Origin: Paulinella micropora
Taxonomy: Eukaryota; Cercozoa; Imbricatea; Euglyphida
Direction: 5' to 3'
Length of the DNA stretch: 42,018 nucleotides
Assembly (NCBI GenBank): GCA_009731375.1
Contig: BJOX01000006.1
Coordinates: forward strand, 1,144,660-1,186,677
Below the pieces are notes generated by a model. The model made no database searches. It was given only the letters and a program-made list of their open reading frames with translations, and had not been told where the DNA came from. Made by a program: the position numbers and the translations under genes. The number at the start of each line of letters is the position of its first letter. Position 1 is the stretch's first letter. Of this stretch, positions 8,879-19,187 are shown in pieces.

Positions 8879-11302
8879 TTACATCCAAAAGACATCATCA
8901 TCCTCTTCATTAACTCCCGATCCAAAATTGAAGTCGTATTCGTCGTCCTTTATATACTCGCGTATCTTGTCTCGGATTGTGCTGACATTTATTGTAAATC
9001 TGTATTTTTTGTTGTTTTTTCCTCCGCTTTGTTTGGGTTTATCTATGCCTACATGCTTCAGTTGAGTGAAGAAGGCTCCTTTATGATAAGATATTCCCTG
9101 TTCTGAGCACCACTCCCTGTATCTTTCGCATAGATGCACCGATTCCACTTTCATATCTTTGCTTTCAACTTTGTCAAATTTTGCTTCAATGGTGTCAATC
9201 ATAAACTTAATAGCCTTGGGGAGGTTGGCCATTTTCTGCTCCGTCTTGTATTTTGTTTTAAATGCGGTCATAACACTTATTTCTTCGTATTGTCTAGTGG
9301 CGAAGTATTCAAAGGCACATCTGATAAAGTCATCGTCGTTTATTTCATCTAGAATTTTGGCGAAATATACTTTATCGTCCGCGTGCTTCCCGCTTATTTT
9401 GTGGAGTGAATACCGCCTGTCGCTTCCTTCTATGTATAACGTGTTTTCGTTATTCGTGTAAAACCAGTATCTGGCGAAATGTTTTACTTTGTATTGCTTG
9501 CTTCCCTTGGGCTCTATTATTTCGTCTTTTTGGTCAATTTGACTTTTTAAGCGGTCGCTCATCGTAAAAGCCCCGCCTTTCTCGGGCAGTTCTTCAAACA
9601 CTTTCAATATCTTGTTCGCATATGCGACATTGAATTTTTCCATGTATCTGCTAAAGTCTTTGATGACCACATGATTTTGCGTTCCCAACAACCTCTCCAT
9701 AAATTTGCTCATTATGCCTTTCCCAGTCCCTTGGACTGAGTAAAACAAATGACCAATACCTCTATTTACATTTGGTTTCTGTATCATGTCCGCGACACTA
9801 TCCAAAAAGTTGTCTAACTCGCCCTGACCTTCAGTGAAAAAGTCAGTTTTTAGATGTTTATATAAGGCACTCTCTTCAAAATTGTATTTTGTTTTTACAC
9901 TTTCAAATGGAATATTATCCATAGGAAACCCCATAAACAAATTTAGTTTGTTAGAATATACTGGGGGTATCCCCACTCGCTTCAAATACGGGTAAAACAT
10001 GAAGTCGTCATATCGTTTAATTTTCCGCTTTTGCATCATGTCTTTTGCGTATCCAGTTGAAAACTGATTGCCATTTCCAAAATGTTGATACAGCCATTGT
10101 TTCGCTCTCGGGTCGTGTTTGTCTCCTTTCAATTCTTCAATGTATTCTGGATTCCGCACAAAACATTCAAAATTTAATGCGGACATCATTGCGCCTACTT
10201 CTGCTTGTACATAATATTCGGATCGGTCTCCTGTCTCTTCGTCAATGTCTAGATTTAAAGTCATCACGACTTGACCGCCTCCCCTTGATACTATGTTTAT
10301 ACAACTGCGCCATTCGTCCAGTCTTTCAAGGCTCGCCTCATTCTCTCTATAGTGTTGAATATATACATTATCCATATCTCCAAAGTATTTAAGGCTGGGA
10401 GTTTGATAAGGCTCAATAATCGCATTTTCTGGAAGGGTTAGACCTTCATTCATTTCTTTTAATTTAAGAGCAATGTCTATCCCTAATTTCTCCTTAATGA
10501 CCTTTGAACAACTTTCCAGATCGTAGTCCTTCTTTTCTAGCATCAGGCCGTCAAAGCATAAAACACACATAATAGGATTTCCAAAATAGTCTAGCATAAC
10601 TTGTAGAATTTTGTTTTCAAAGTCGCATAACAATGTATTCATATAACTGGCCTCGTGGTTGAAGTCTTCGCCTCTGTTAATCCGCCTCTGCTTAACTTTT
10701 TCAAATTCTTTAATGTCTGCCCCCGCAAACTTTCCATGTAGGGCTTTCATTTCTTGTTTGAAGGCGGTTAGAAACCTCGTCTTTTTCGCGACTGCGTTGT
10801 AATCCTTTTCGCCTCCATTTAGGACTGATAGGATAATCTGTTTTGCCTTGTCTCTGTCAATCGTCTCGTTTTTGCTCGTGAGATCGGCTATTACCTTCTC
10901 TCTATTTTTCACATACGATCGCAGATATTTCACTTCAAAGTTAAATATCACACATAAATGTAGTAGTATGACTGGATGCGCATTTACCATATCAATATCT
11001 ACATAGTAATCGCGGGCGATAGTATGCCTTATCTCACGCGGTATGTTTTGGAGAGATAATGAGCCTACAGCATTAAATCTACCTTTGCCCCCGTTTTGCC
11101 GATACACTACAGATACTTTATTGTTGAATACTTTTTGAATATATTTTTTTAGCAGTGTTATAGGACTTCCGTCTTTGAAACATTTCTCTCGCAGTTGGCC
11201 TTTTAAGTCATCAAAATTGTTAATAATATAGGATAATTTGTTCGCATCAAACAACTCCTCTTTGTTAATAAACTGAGTGCGGGTTGCCTCGTCAACATCC
11301 AT
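8879..11302 (-). CDS. TVpol DNA polymerase fused to superfamily 3 helicase (replication protein)
   Basis: The 807-residue protein is intact. The N-terminal part has the three sites expected of the transposon-virus polymerase (TVpol) branch of family A: YYVDIDMVNAHP at about 99-110, KQIILSVLNGG near 154-164 and VLCFDGLMLEK near 247-257. The C-terminal half is a D5-type superfamily 3 helicase with Walker A SVQGTGKG (about 522-529), Walker B KVFEELPEK (about 567-575) and a sensor-like asparagine in YTNNENTLY. Such fusions replicate virophages and polinton-like viruses, combining priming/polymerisation with unwinding. The start MDVDEAT is preceded by TTATTATAG. The presence of this gene, rather than a protein-primed polymerase, argues that this unit differs from the one at 20560-35154. 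Confidence 0.85.
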   Translation of the reverse strand: MDVDEATRTQFINKEELFDANKLSYIINNFDDLKGQLREKCFKDGSPITLLKKYIQKVFNNKVSVVYRQNGGKGRFNAVGSLSLQNIPREIRHTIARDYYVDIDMVNAHPVILLHLCVIFNFEVKYLRSYVKNREKVIADLTSKNETIDRDKAKQIILSVLNGGEKDYNAVAKKTRFLTAFKQEMKALHGKFAGADIKEFEKVKQRRINRGEDFNHEASYMNTLLCDFENKILQVMLDYFGNPIMCVLCFDGLMLEKKDYDLESCSKVIKEKLGIDIALKLKEMNEGLTLPENAIIEPYQTPSLKYFGDMDNVYIQHYRENEASLERLDEWRSCINIVSRGGGQVVMTLNLDIDEETGDRSEYYVQAEVGAMMSALNFECFVRNPEYIEELKGDKHDPRAKQWLYQHFGNGNQFSTGYAKDMMQKRKIKRYDDFMFYPYLKRVGIPPVYSNKLNLFMGFPMDNIPFESVKTKYNFEESALYKHLKTDFFTEGQGELDNFLDSVADMIQKPNVNRGIGHLFYSVQGTGKGIMSKFMERLLGTQNHVVIKDFSRYMEKFNVAYANKILKVFEELPEKGGAFTMSDRLKSQIDQKDEIIEPKGSKQYKVKHFARYWFYTNNENTLYIEGSDRRYSLHKISGKHADDKVYFAKILDEINDDDFIRCAFEYFATRQYEEISVMTAFKTKYKTEQKMANLPKAIKFMIDTIEAKFDKVESKDMKVESVHLCERYREWCSEQGISYHKGAFFTQLKHVGIDKPKQSGGKNNKKYRFTINVSTIRDKIREYIKDDEYDFNFGSGVNEEDDDVFWM

Positions 11303-11471
11303 CTATAATAAGGTTATAAATTTTTTTGTGTGGTCGTAAATTATATGTAGTATTCTTATAGATACTATATATAATAAGTACACTTCTCTTGGCTTTAAAT
11401 GGAAATTATATATAAGATAGTCCGCCACTAAGTGGTATTTTGGACAAAAAACATTTAGAAGGATATATATT

Positions 11472-12265
11472 TCAAATCTTTTCACTCTTTGAAATATGAC
11501 CTTTTGATCTATTATGTATAGTTAGAGCCGTCTCGCTTACTCCTGTAAAACTACATGCCTCACAATAATATTTTTTACTTTCTCTTATTTTGTTAAATTC
11601 TTCTTTTTTCTTTCTCAACAAAACATCCTTGTTTTTGTCGTAATATAATTTTTGGCGTGCTTTGATTTGTTCTTTTTTTATATCATAATATTTTTTGTGA
11701 TATTCTTCAAAGTATTTTTTATTATTTTCCAGTCGTTTCTTTTCTTCATCGTTTTTAAAAACTCGTTCTTCAAATCTAATCCATTTTCTGTCTTCATTTG
11801 TGGTTCCCGCTCCTTTTGCCGTGTTTGTATTCAGTGTTGGTTTTAGTTCTCCTATATATTTTTGTTCTAATTCTCTCTGTCTATCAATGTTATGGTTTTC
11901 TACTGGCTCTTCATAAATCAAAACGCATTCAAAATTTTCAATCCCTTTGTTGTTCATGTAATTATATAACTTTCTATTAACGCCTTTCTTAGCGAGCGAT
12001 TTATGGTGGCTAAGTCTGGCATATAAATGTTGTTGCAGAGTGCTACCTATGTAAAATTCTTTGTCATTTTCATCTACGGCATTAAACAATTTATAAACTT
12101 TGTAAGTCTTTGTTTTTTCTTTCATAATTTTTTTCTTCTTGTGCTTCTCGTAATACTTCTTGCTCGCCTTTCTGTACATTTCTGGTTTTCTTTTTGCGTA
12201 TTCTGAGACTTTTTACGCGCCTCCAGTCGCGCTTCATCTGTCAAATACTTTAATGGTGGTGGCAT
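11472..12265 (-). CDS. GIY-YIG endonuclease with C-terminal zinc finger (frameshift near the start)
   Basis: The open frame from 12179 contains a GIY-YIG domain: VYKLF, then EFYIGST, with the following R and H (YARLSHHKS) at the usual spacing. A charged linker and a C2H2-like finger follow near the C-terminus (YYCEACSFTG and LTIHNRSKGH). The likely true start is the ATG at 12265 (MPPPLKYLTDEARLEARKK). That frame is displaced by one base relative to the nuclease frame around 12205, so there is a frameshift or read error. The family includes homing and repair nucleases in many large and mid-sized viruses. A TATAAGATA motif lies five bases upstream of the 12265 start, which supports that choice. 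Confidence 0.8.
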
Positions 12266-12283
12266 GTTAATATCTTATATATA
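12266..12283 (-). promoter_or_regulatory. TATAAGATA promoter-like motif upstream of the nuclease gene
   Basis: On the minus strand TATAAGATA is followed by TTAAC and then the ATG at 12265. Spacing and sequence match the motif before the gene at 3464. Confidence 0.5.
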
Positions 12284-13431
12284 ATATATATAATAATAAT
12301 ATGTTTAAATCAAAATTAACTCCCCGTCAATTCCGCTTCGCTGACGCTTCCCGTATTGCTTGCCCCGCGGTTTAGTCTCAGAGCACAAATCACCTTCAAC
12401 TGCTTCTTTTTGCCCCGTCCTTAAAGTCCTTTTTTTTTTTAAGTCCCCTATAATTTTAAGGACACCCTAGAAGCGGTATTTTATTGTAATTCTAACTCCG
12501 CCCATATTACCACACGCCCCATCCTTACTTCCTTATTATTTTTATTAACATTATTATTATAAAAAAAGGGTATATAAAAGAGGATTTAACCCCATTTGAC
12601 TGAGTTTAACTATGTCCTTGGGGACGTCCCCTGTTTTAGTCCCCTGTTTTTGGGAAAGTTGGCCGACCCCCCCCCCCCCCTTTATCGTCCATAATACCAT
12701 TTGGCCGAGGGGGGTAATGTTACATTTGAGAACAGGGGATTAGTTTAAATGAAGACGTTTTAACGAAATAAGCCCCCTACACCTATTGCTTAAGTCCTTG
12801 TGAGTTGGCGGATCCTTGTTTCCATAAGTACCCTTGATTTACAAAAACAGCAAAATACGCTCTCCTATTCATCGCGGGTAATAAACCGATTGAAAACTTG
12901 GCCTCCAAAACATGAAAAATTGATTTTTTTTGACATTTTCAAAACTTTTTCACGTTTTTGAGAAAAAAATGAAACAATAAAATGAGTATCTTATAAAAAA
13001 ATGAAAAAAATAAGGACTTATTGAAAAAAATAAGGACACCTAGCAAGCCTTATTTCACTATAAGTCGTCTTACTCTTCATCTTTCCACCCGTCCTTATTT
13101 TTTAAGAACGTATTACATTAAGATTACCACCCCCCGTTGATACGAAGGCCTATTTTGCCATAATACCGCTTCTAACCCGTCCTTGTTTTTTTAAGGACAC
13201 ACTGGAAGCAAAAAAACAATATCGTTATGGCTGAGCCGATGCCACCAATTTCGGTAATGCGGTTCTGCGGTAATGCGGTTCTGCGGTAATGCGGTTCTGC
13301 GGTTCCACGGCACCTTTTCAACCGCACACTTTTACTGGATTCTGAGTTGTGATATGTAAAAAATATTTTTTTTTGTATGTTCATGTGTATCCCCTTCTCC
13401 TTCCCCCTTCCCCCCGTTTTGTGGTGTGATC
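12284..13431. other. Non-coding stretch with recurrent GTCCTT...AAGGAC inverted repeats
   Basis: No convincing gene is seen here. The stretch contains several diverged blocks in which CGTCCTT or a similar word is followed by a T-run and AAGGACAC, for example around 12417-12470, 13005-13040 and 13176-13202. The 13176-13202 block forms a simple hairpin, and two of the blocks are linked to a GAAGCGGTATT-like word. Poly-C at 12668-12680 and A/T runs are also present. It could be the end of the viral unit or a junction with host sequence. Confidence 0.5.
13254..13301 (+). repeat. Three tandem copies of a 16-bp unit
   Basis: GTAATGCGGTTCTGCG occurs three times head to tail without mismatch, followed by a partial GGTTCC. 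The short perfect array is probably a minisatellite. Confidence 0.9.
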
Positions 13432-13827
13432 ATTTATGTATTCGAGACGTGTCCAACCGCAAAGTATTAAACAAGCCTTTAAAAAGTAAAAAACCAACAT
13501 TAGACATATAGAAAAAATACATAGAAAATAAAAAAATGTCAAATGTTTAACATAAATTTTTCTAACTGAGCACATTAAAAGAGATTTTGACGAAAGGACA
13601 CATAAACCATATACACGCAGTTTATATATATTTTTATGAAATAAAAATATGGTTTATGTGTCCTTTCGTCAAAATCTCTCTTAATGTGCTCAGTTAGAAA
13701 AATTTATGTTAAACATTTGACATTTTTTTATTTTCTATGTATTTTTTCTATATGTCTAATGTTGGTTTTTTTTACTTTTTTAAGGCTTGTTTAATACTTT
13801 GCGGTTGGACACGTCTCGAATACATAA

Positions 13828-13829
<2 letters not shown>
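13432..13829. repeat. Large near-perfect inverted repeat (arms about 181 bp, loop 34 bp)
   Basis: The left arm 13432-13612 and the right arm 13647-13829 are reverse complements with only two substitutions and a two-base indel in an A/T run that I can see. The loop (13613-13646) is AT-rich. The outer edges are ATTTATGTATTCGAGACG and its complement; beyond the right arm the sequence becomes a (TA)n/(TATTA)n microsatellite. No open frame of note is inside. It could be a fold-back transposon or MITE, a viral terminal hairpin, or an inverted chimera from amplification. The few differences between arms argue mildly for a real element. Confidence 0.9.
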
Positions 13830-13858
<29 letters not shown>

Positions 13859-13902
13859 TATATTATATTATATTATATTATATTATATTATATTATATTA
13901 TT
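13830..13902 (+). repeat. (TA)n and (TATTA)n microsatellite
   Basis: A TA run is followed by about a dozen TATTA units, directly abutting the outer end of the large inverted repeat. Confidence 0.9.
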
Positions 13903-13986
13903 ATATATATTTCCGTTTTTTTTCTTTCTTTTTCTCGTTCCTCACTGAACTAGAACTTTACTTTGACTTCATAAAAGATTAATCTA

Positions 13987-14020
<34 letters not shown>

Positions 14021-14053
14021 TATATATATATATATATTTGTCAATTCCACATA

Positions 14054-14133
<80 letters not shown>

Positions 14134-14190
14134 TTATTTTAATATTTTTAATCTAAGTCATTTTATTTTAATACTTTAATATTTTAATAA
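13903..14190 (+). repeat. Direct repeat, copy 1, upstream of the reverse transcriptase fragment
   Basis: This segment contains TTCCG plus a T-run, CTCGTTCCTCACTGAACTAG, a TA run, a long (TTA)n tract and ATCTAAGTCATTTTATTTT. The same order of elements recurs at 16162-16470 with small changes (for example AAAGATTAA versus CAGATTAA). It is probably part of a host repeat family. Confidence 0.85.
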
Positions 14191-14396
14191 TTTCTCATTA
14201 CCTTTAATAACTTGAGACGTAGGTCACCATCTAGTTAAATCAATAGCTCTTGAGCTAACGATTTGTATGGATCGACCAGAGGTTAAATTGTTAACTTCAT
14301 TAAACCGAAGGCCTAGGCCTAGTCATTATCGGGTTATTTTTATCGTTTTTCCCGTTGGCTGAATAAGAAAAAGCAGTTACCCTTACTAGCCTAGCC

Positions 14397-14444
<48 letters not shown>

Positions 14445-14446
14445 CA
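14191..14446. repeat. Repeat-family segment ending in a (TAG)n microsatellite
   Basis: The segment 14327-14397 (GGGTTATTTTTATCG..., ...GTTGGCTGAATAAG) has a close copy at 17371-17440. It is followed by TAGCCTAGCC and a (TAG)n tract to 14444. In the second locus the (TAG)n tract lies before this segment instead. CCTAGGCCTAG-type words also occur. No gene is present. Confidence 0.75.
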
Positions 14447-15868
14447 CTAAAAATAACTAAAGTTATTGAAATATATAAAGCTAAAGATAGAACGCTGCCT
14501 GAGAATTACAGACCTATCTCGCTACTGCCGATTATTGCTAAGGTCTTTGACACTATACTCAACAAGCAACTGATGGCCCACCTTACCAGGTACGACATCC
14601 TCTCCCGAACTCAATACGCCTTCCGACCACACTCGAACACAACAATCACTACACAAACAATCTTAAATCACATCCAAAACCTCAAAGGCCCGGGAAGGTA
14701 TGTACTTGCTCTATTTATTGACCTATCGAAACCCTATGACACTATCGATCATGAAACACTCATCCATAAACTACGAAATAATATAAATTTTAGCGATAAC
14801 ACCACTACCTTTTTTAAATCATACCTCACAAAACGATACCAAACAGTATTTACCCAATATGCTCGTTCTTATCCACGCAAGATCACACATGGGATCCCGC
14901 AAGGTAGCACACTCTCAACAACGCTCTTCATTCTATACATCAATGATATTATACTTTCACTAACACACGGGACAGTCTTTGCATACGCAGATGACACCAC
15001 ACTTATCATTGCTGCTAAGAATAAAGAACAACTCCAAGAGCAAGCACAAACTGATACAACGAACCTTGTCCACTATTTCTACAGACATAACCTAGTACCC
15101 AACCCCACCAAAACCACCTACACTATCTTCCACAAGCACGAACAGAAGGTGCAGCTCGACTTGACTATCGACGGCAAGAGGCTCCAACAAGAACGAAAGG
15201 TAAAAGTATTAGGTACAATCATCCAAAGCAACCTGTCCTTCCGTGAACATATACAATCTATTATATTCCGCCTTCAACCATTCGTCCAAATGTTTCGTTA
15301 TGTGAACAGCCTACTTCCCACTCACATCCTCCTCCAACTTTACTATGCACATGTATACCCCCTACTTATGTATGGTATCTCTATATGGGGATCTGATGGC
15401 TACAACACCATTATACATCCACTCATTATCATCCAAAAACGTATAGTCCGTCTGATATGTCTCAAATCATGGAGAACACCTACCAAGACTCTTTTTGCCA
15501 AACTACGCTTACTCAACATACTTAACATGTATAAATATAGCGTATGCATGGATGCGCACTCCCTTATTTACCCAGCCTTCAAGGCTTTCCTTCCCCTTCA
15601 CTACAACAATATCCGACCAATCACAGCTGTTCATAACTACAACACTAGGCGGTCATCAAAGAAACACATGTACAACGACTCAACGACAGGTCAATACAGC
15701 AGAGCAGCACAAGCACAATGGGATGAGCTGCCAGAGCACCTAAGAGATCTCATACAAAGCAGAATTCAAAAAGGGACTCAAAGCATATCCCTTAAGGATG
15801 CAAGAATCCTGACACTGCCTACGGGCCTAAAGAGGGCGTTGGACACCTCATCATCAGATGATACCTGA
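14447..15868 (+). pseudogene. 5'-truncated non-LTR retrotransposon reverse transcriptase
   Basis: A 431-residue ATG-initiated frame begins at 14573. The same frame is open upstream to about 14447, where residues matching the RT0/RT1 region (RTLPENYRPISLLP) can be read before the frame dissolves into the (TAG)n tract. Reverse transcriptase blocks are clear: LALFIDLSKPYDTIDH (A), HGIPQGSTLS (B), FAYADDTTLI (C, catalytic YADD), PNPTKTTYTIFH (D) and KVLGTIIQSNLSF (E). The C-terminal thumb-like part ends QWDELPEHLRDLIQ. No endonuclease or RNase H is present. The pattern suits Jockey/CR1-like animal elements. It is a host-derived, 5'-truncated copy, as is usual for LINEs. Confidence 0.9.
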
Positions 15869-15980
15869 GTGCGGGACAAGTTCAGCGTTGATCACATCCT
15901 AAGCCGGAGTGTGGTTGGCCAAATCCCCTTGGGGAGTCACCTCGTGTCTACCAGCTTTTGCGAGTGCCACCGTCAAATAT

Positions 15981-16107
15981 AGTACTGAGTGAGAATATAA
16001 CACTTTCAACATATATATATATATATATTATATATATATGTATATATATACATATATATATATATGTATATATATATAGTACTGAGTGAGAATATAACTC
16101 TTTAACA
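15981..16107 (+). repeat. Two copies of an AGTACTGAGTGAGAATATAAC unit separated by a TA tract
   Basis: A unit of about 30 bp occurs at 15981-16011 and again at 16078-16107, each followed by CAACATATATA-like sequence. The spacer is a (TA)n microsatellite. These may be variable 3' tails of the retroelement or unequal duplications. Confidence 0.8.
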
Positions 16108-16161
16108 TATATATACTATATTATATTATATAATATTATATATTATATATTTTATCTATAT

Positions 16162-16271
16162 ATATATATTTCCGTTTTTTTTTTTTTTTTTTCTCGTTCC
16201 TCACTGAACTAGAACTTTACTTTGACTTCATAACAGATTAATCTAATATATATATATATATATATATATTT

Positions 16272-16316
<45 letters not shown>

Positions 16317-16368
16317 ATTCCATATATATTTATTATTATTGTTATTACTATTATTATTATTATTATTA

Positions 16369-16418
<50 letters not shown>

Positions 16419-16470
16419 TTATTTTAATATTTTTAATCTAAGTCATTTTATTTTAATACTTTAATATTTT
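16162..16470 (+). repeat. Direct repeat, copy 2, downstream of the reverse transcriptase fragment
   Basis: This repeats the sequence order of 13903-14190 and is cut by the following gap. Together with copy 1 it brackets the reverse transcriptase fragment at a spacing of about 2.26 kb. Confidence 0.85.
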
Positions 16471-17249
16471 NNNNNNNNNNNNNNNNNNNNNNNNNNNNNN
16501 NNNNNNNNNNNNNNNNNNNNNNNNNNNNNNNNNNNNNNNNNNNNNNNNNNNNNNNNNNNNNNNNNNNNNNNNNNNNNNNNNNNNNNNNNNNNNNNNNNNN
16601 NNNNNNNNNNNNNNNNNNNNNNNNNNNNNNNNNNNNNNNNNNNNNNNNNNNNNNNNNNNNNNNNNNNNNNNNNNNNNNNNNNNNNNNNNNNNNNNNNNNN
16701 NNNNNNNNNNNNNNNNNNNNNNNNNNNNNNNNNNNNNNNNNNNNNNNNNNNNNNNNNNNNNNNNNNNNNNNNNNNNNNNNNNNNNNNNNNNNNNNNNNNN
16801 NNNNNNNNNNNNNNNNNNNNNNNNNNNNNNNNNNNNNNNNNNNNNNNNNNNNNNNNNNNNNNNNNNNNNNNNNNNNNNNNNNNNNNNNNNNNNNNNNNNN
16901 NNNNNNNNNNNNNNNNNNNNNNNNNNNNNNNNNNNNNNNNNNNNNNNNNNNNNNNNNNNNNNNNNNNNNNNNNNNNNNNNNNNNNNNNNNNNNNNNNNNN
17001 NNNNNNNNNNNNNNNNNNNNNNNNNNNNNNNNNNNNNNNNNNNNNNNNNNNNNNNNNNNNNNNNNNNNNNNNNNNNNNNNNNNNNNNNNNNNNNNNNNNN
17101 NNNNNNNNNNNNNNNNNNNNNNNNNNNNNNNNNNNNNNNNNNNNNNNNNNNNNNNNNNNNNNNNNNNNNNNNNNNNNNNNNNNNNNNNNNNNNNNNNNNN
17201 NNNNNNNNNNNNNNNNNNNNNNNNNNNNNNNNNNNNNNNNNNNNNNNNN
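16471..17249. other. Assembly gap (779 N)
   Basis: The gap lies between two copies of the host repeat family and is flanked by (TTA)n and (TAG)n microsatellites, so a collapsed or unresolved repeat is likely. Confidence 0.95.
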
Positions 17250-17301
17250 GTTAGTAGTAGTTAGTAGTAGTTAGTAGTAGTTAGTAGTAGTTAGTAGTAG
17301 T

Positions 17302-17347
<46 letters not shown>

Positions 17348-17454
17348 TATGATGGCAAACTCTGCATCATCATCGGGTTACTTTTATCGTTTTTCACGTT
17401 GGCTGAATAAGAAAAAACACTTACCCTTTTAGCCTAGCTAATAATAACCTAAGG
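17250..17454 (+). repeat. (TAGTAGTAGT)n/(TAG)n microsatellite and second copy of the host repeat segment
   Basis: A TAG-based array extends to about 17346. The segment 17371-17440 matches 14327-14397. No gene is seen. Virus-like coding sequence begins directly after it. Confidence 0.8.
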
Positions 17455-17763
17455 TCATCAAATGTCATAATATTGACTGGTGAAAAAACATTGTATCTTC
17501 AATCAGACTTAGTCGGCGAAGGTGATAATCACGTGCTCCAAGAAATATACACAGCGAATGAAATCCCGTTTGGCTCTGTTATCTACGACGGAAGCGGGTC
17601 GGAGTATGGCAAACGGCTATCTACGAGTTCAAGCAATGTTTATCGGTTTTACGTGACTGACGAAAACGATCAACCTATTAATGTCTATGTGTATGTGCAT
17701 GGATACCATATGATATCCATAATTATTAATATTCCGGATCAGAAAAAAATAATAGAATCATAA
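17455..17763 (+). pseudogene. Fragment of a viral (PLV-like) protein
   Basis: The frame is open from within the repeat border to the stop at 17763 and has no convincing ATG start. Readable parts include LYLQSDLVGEGDN, GSGSEYGKRLSTSSSNVYRF and VTDENDQPINVYVYVHG. The arrangement of an RL-S-S-YRF patch followed by VTDENDQPI resembles short virion-associated proteins of polinton-like and large DNA viruses, as far as I recall; I cannot name a family. Codon use and AT content match the second virus (20560 onward). It is separated from that virus by the piggyBac element, so it may be the displaced left part of the same viral unit. Confidence in the viral origin is moderate. Confidence 0.5.
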
Positions 17764-17942
17764 AACTTTATTAATATTGCTATTAAACTTTGTTTTCCTG
17801 TCACCCAAAGTAAGAAAAATTTATTTACATAAGTGAAAAGGCGTATGCCTTACTGTCAGAGAGCCCCCGCCCCAAAGTCATTTTTACCCCTGATACCAGG
17901 TGGTATCTAGTGTTTAAACGATTTGAAAATGCTCAAAATCAC

Positions 17943-19146
17943 TTACGCTGTTTTTTTTTTTGCTGGTTTTCCGTATTGCTTGTGCCAGGCGTGACATGTG
18001 CGACCTTCGCCGCTGCACAGTGGCATATCCTGGCCACAGGAGGCGCAATAATAACTCGTCATGGACACCCTCCTCTCAGAAAAAGCGTACAGGCAAACAC
18101 GGCACCTACGCCTCTTTGGCCTCTCCGTGCTCTGGCTGTATGCGCGACCGGCCTCCTGCTTTTTTCTAATTTTGTCCGACATAAGGGTCAAAGGATATCT
18201 GCACAGTTCCATGCACGGGGTGAACGGGGGGGCGACAGGAGCGAGGGGTGCAGAGGGGGGGGGCTGGGGACCTGCAAGATTAGGCTCGTTTCCGCTTTCA
18301 ATGAGCTTGGATGCGAGGAGATGCTTGAAAAAGCCGGGCCTGTTGTCTCCTTTCAGCATATTGAGATTGACCAAAACGGTTTTGCTGAAAAAATTGAAAT
18401 GCTTGTAAGCATTGGTGATAATAAAATCCAGCAAAATAAAGAAATCAACCTTTTTCCAGTCATTGACTGTAATGCCGAGGTTGAGGGAAGAGGACCCGTG
18501 GCGAGCGGAGTTGAATTGATCGACAGCGTTGAAAGCGCTATAATACAACGCCACGGCCTCGCACCTCGGGACAAGAGGCAAAGTGCGGCTGTAACGAGCA
18601 TTCCTCGGCTTGCCGGGCAAAGTGGTGGAGCATGTAGCAATAACCTGCTGCTGATTGTGGTCGTTTTGGTTCACCGCGAGCAGCCTGATACCGTCCTTTT
18701 CGCATGTTGCTGACGCCAAATCCCCCTTCGACCCCCCCCTGGCACCCCATAGCATCTTCACAGGAAAGCCCGCGTGTGCAGTCTTCACCATTCCCACAAA
18801 ATCAAGGCCCCTTTTTTTCAACTCACATGCTGTTTTGCAATTGGCAAACCACGAATCACCGATTGCAATGCGCCCAGAACCGAACCATGGCCTCATCATA
18901 CGCAAAGTGGTGGCAGTAGACCCCGAACTCATGTGCAAATTCTTTTTTTTTATCTCTCTCCTTACCTTCCACCATCTCCAGTGCGATACAGACCCCAGAC
19001 TCGACACAACAGGCAGTATGATATTCCCTTCCCATGGGGATCGGCTTGCGGGGAACAACCATTTGCCCAGGCATTCCTTCTCCAGTGAACTGCCCCATAC
19101 TTTCGTCGATAGTAACGACCCCCCCCCCCCCCCCCCCCCCCCTACC

Positions 19147-19187
<41 letters not shown>

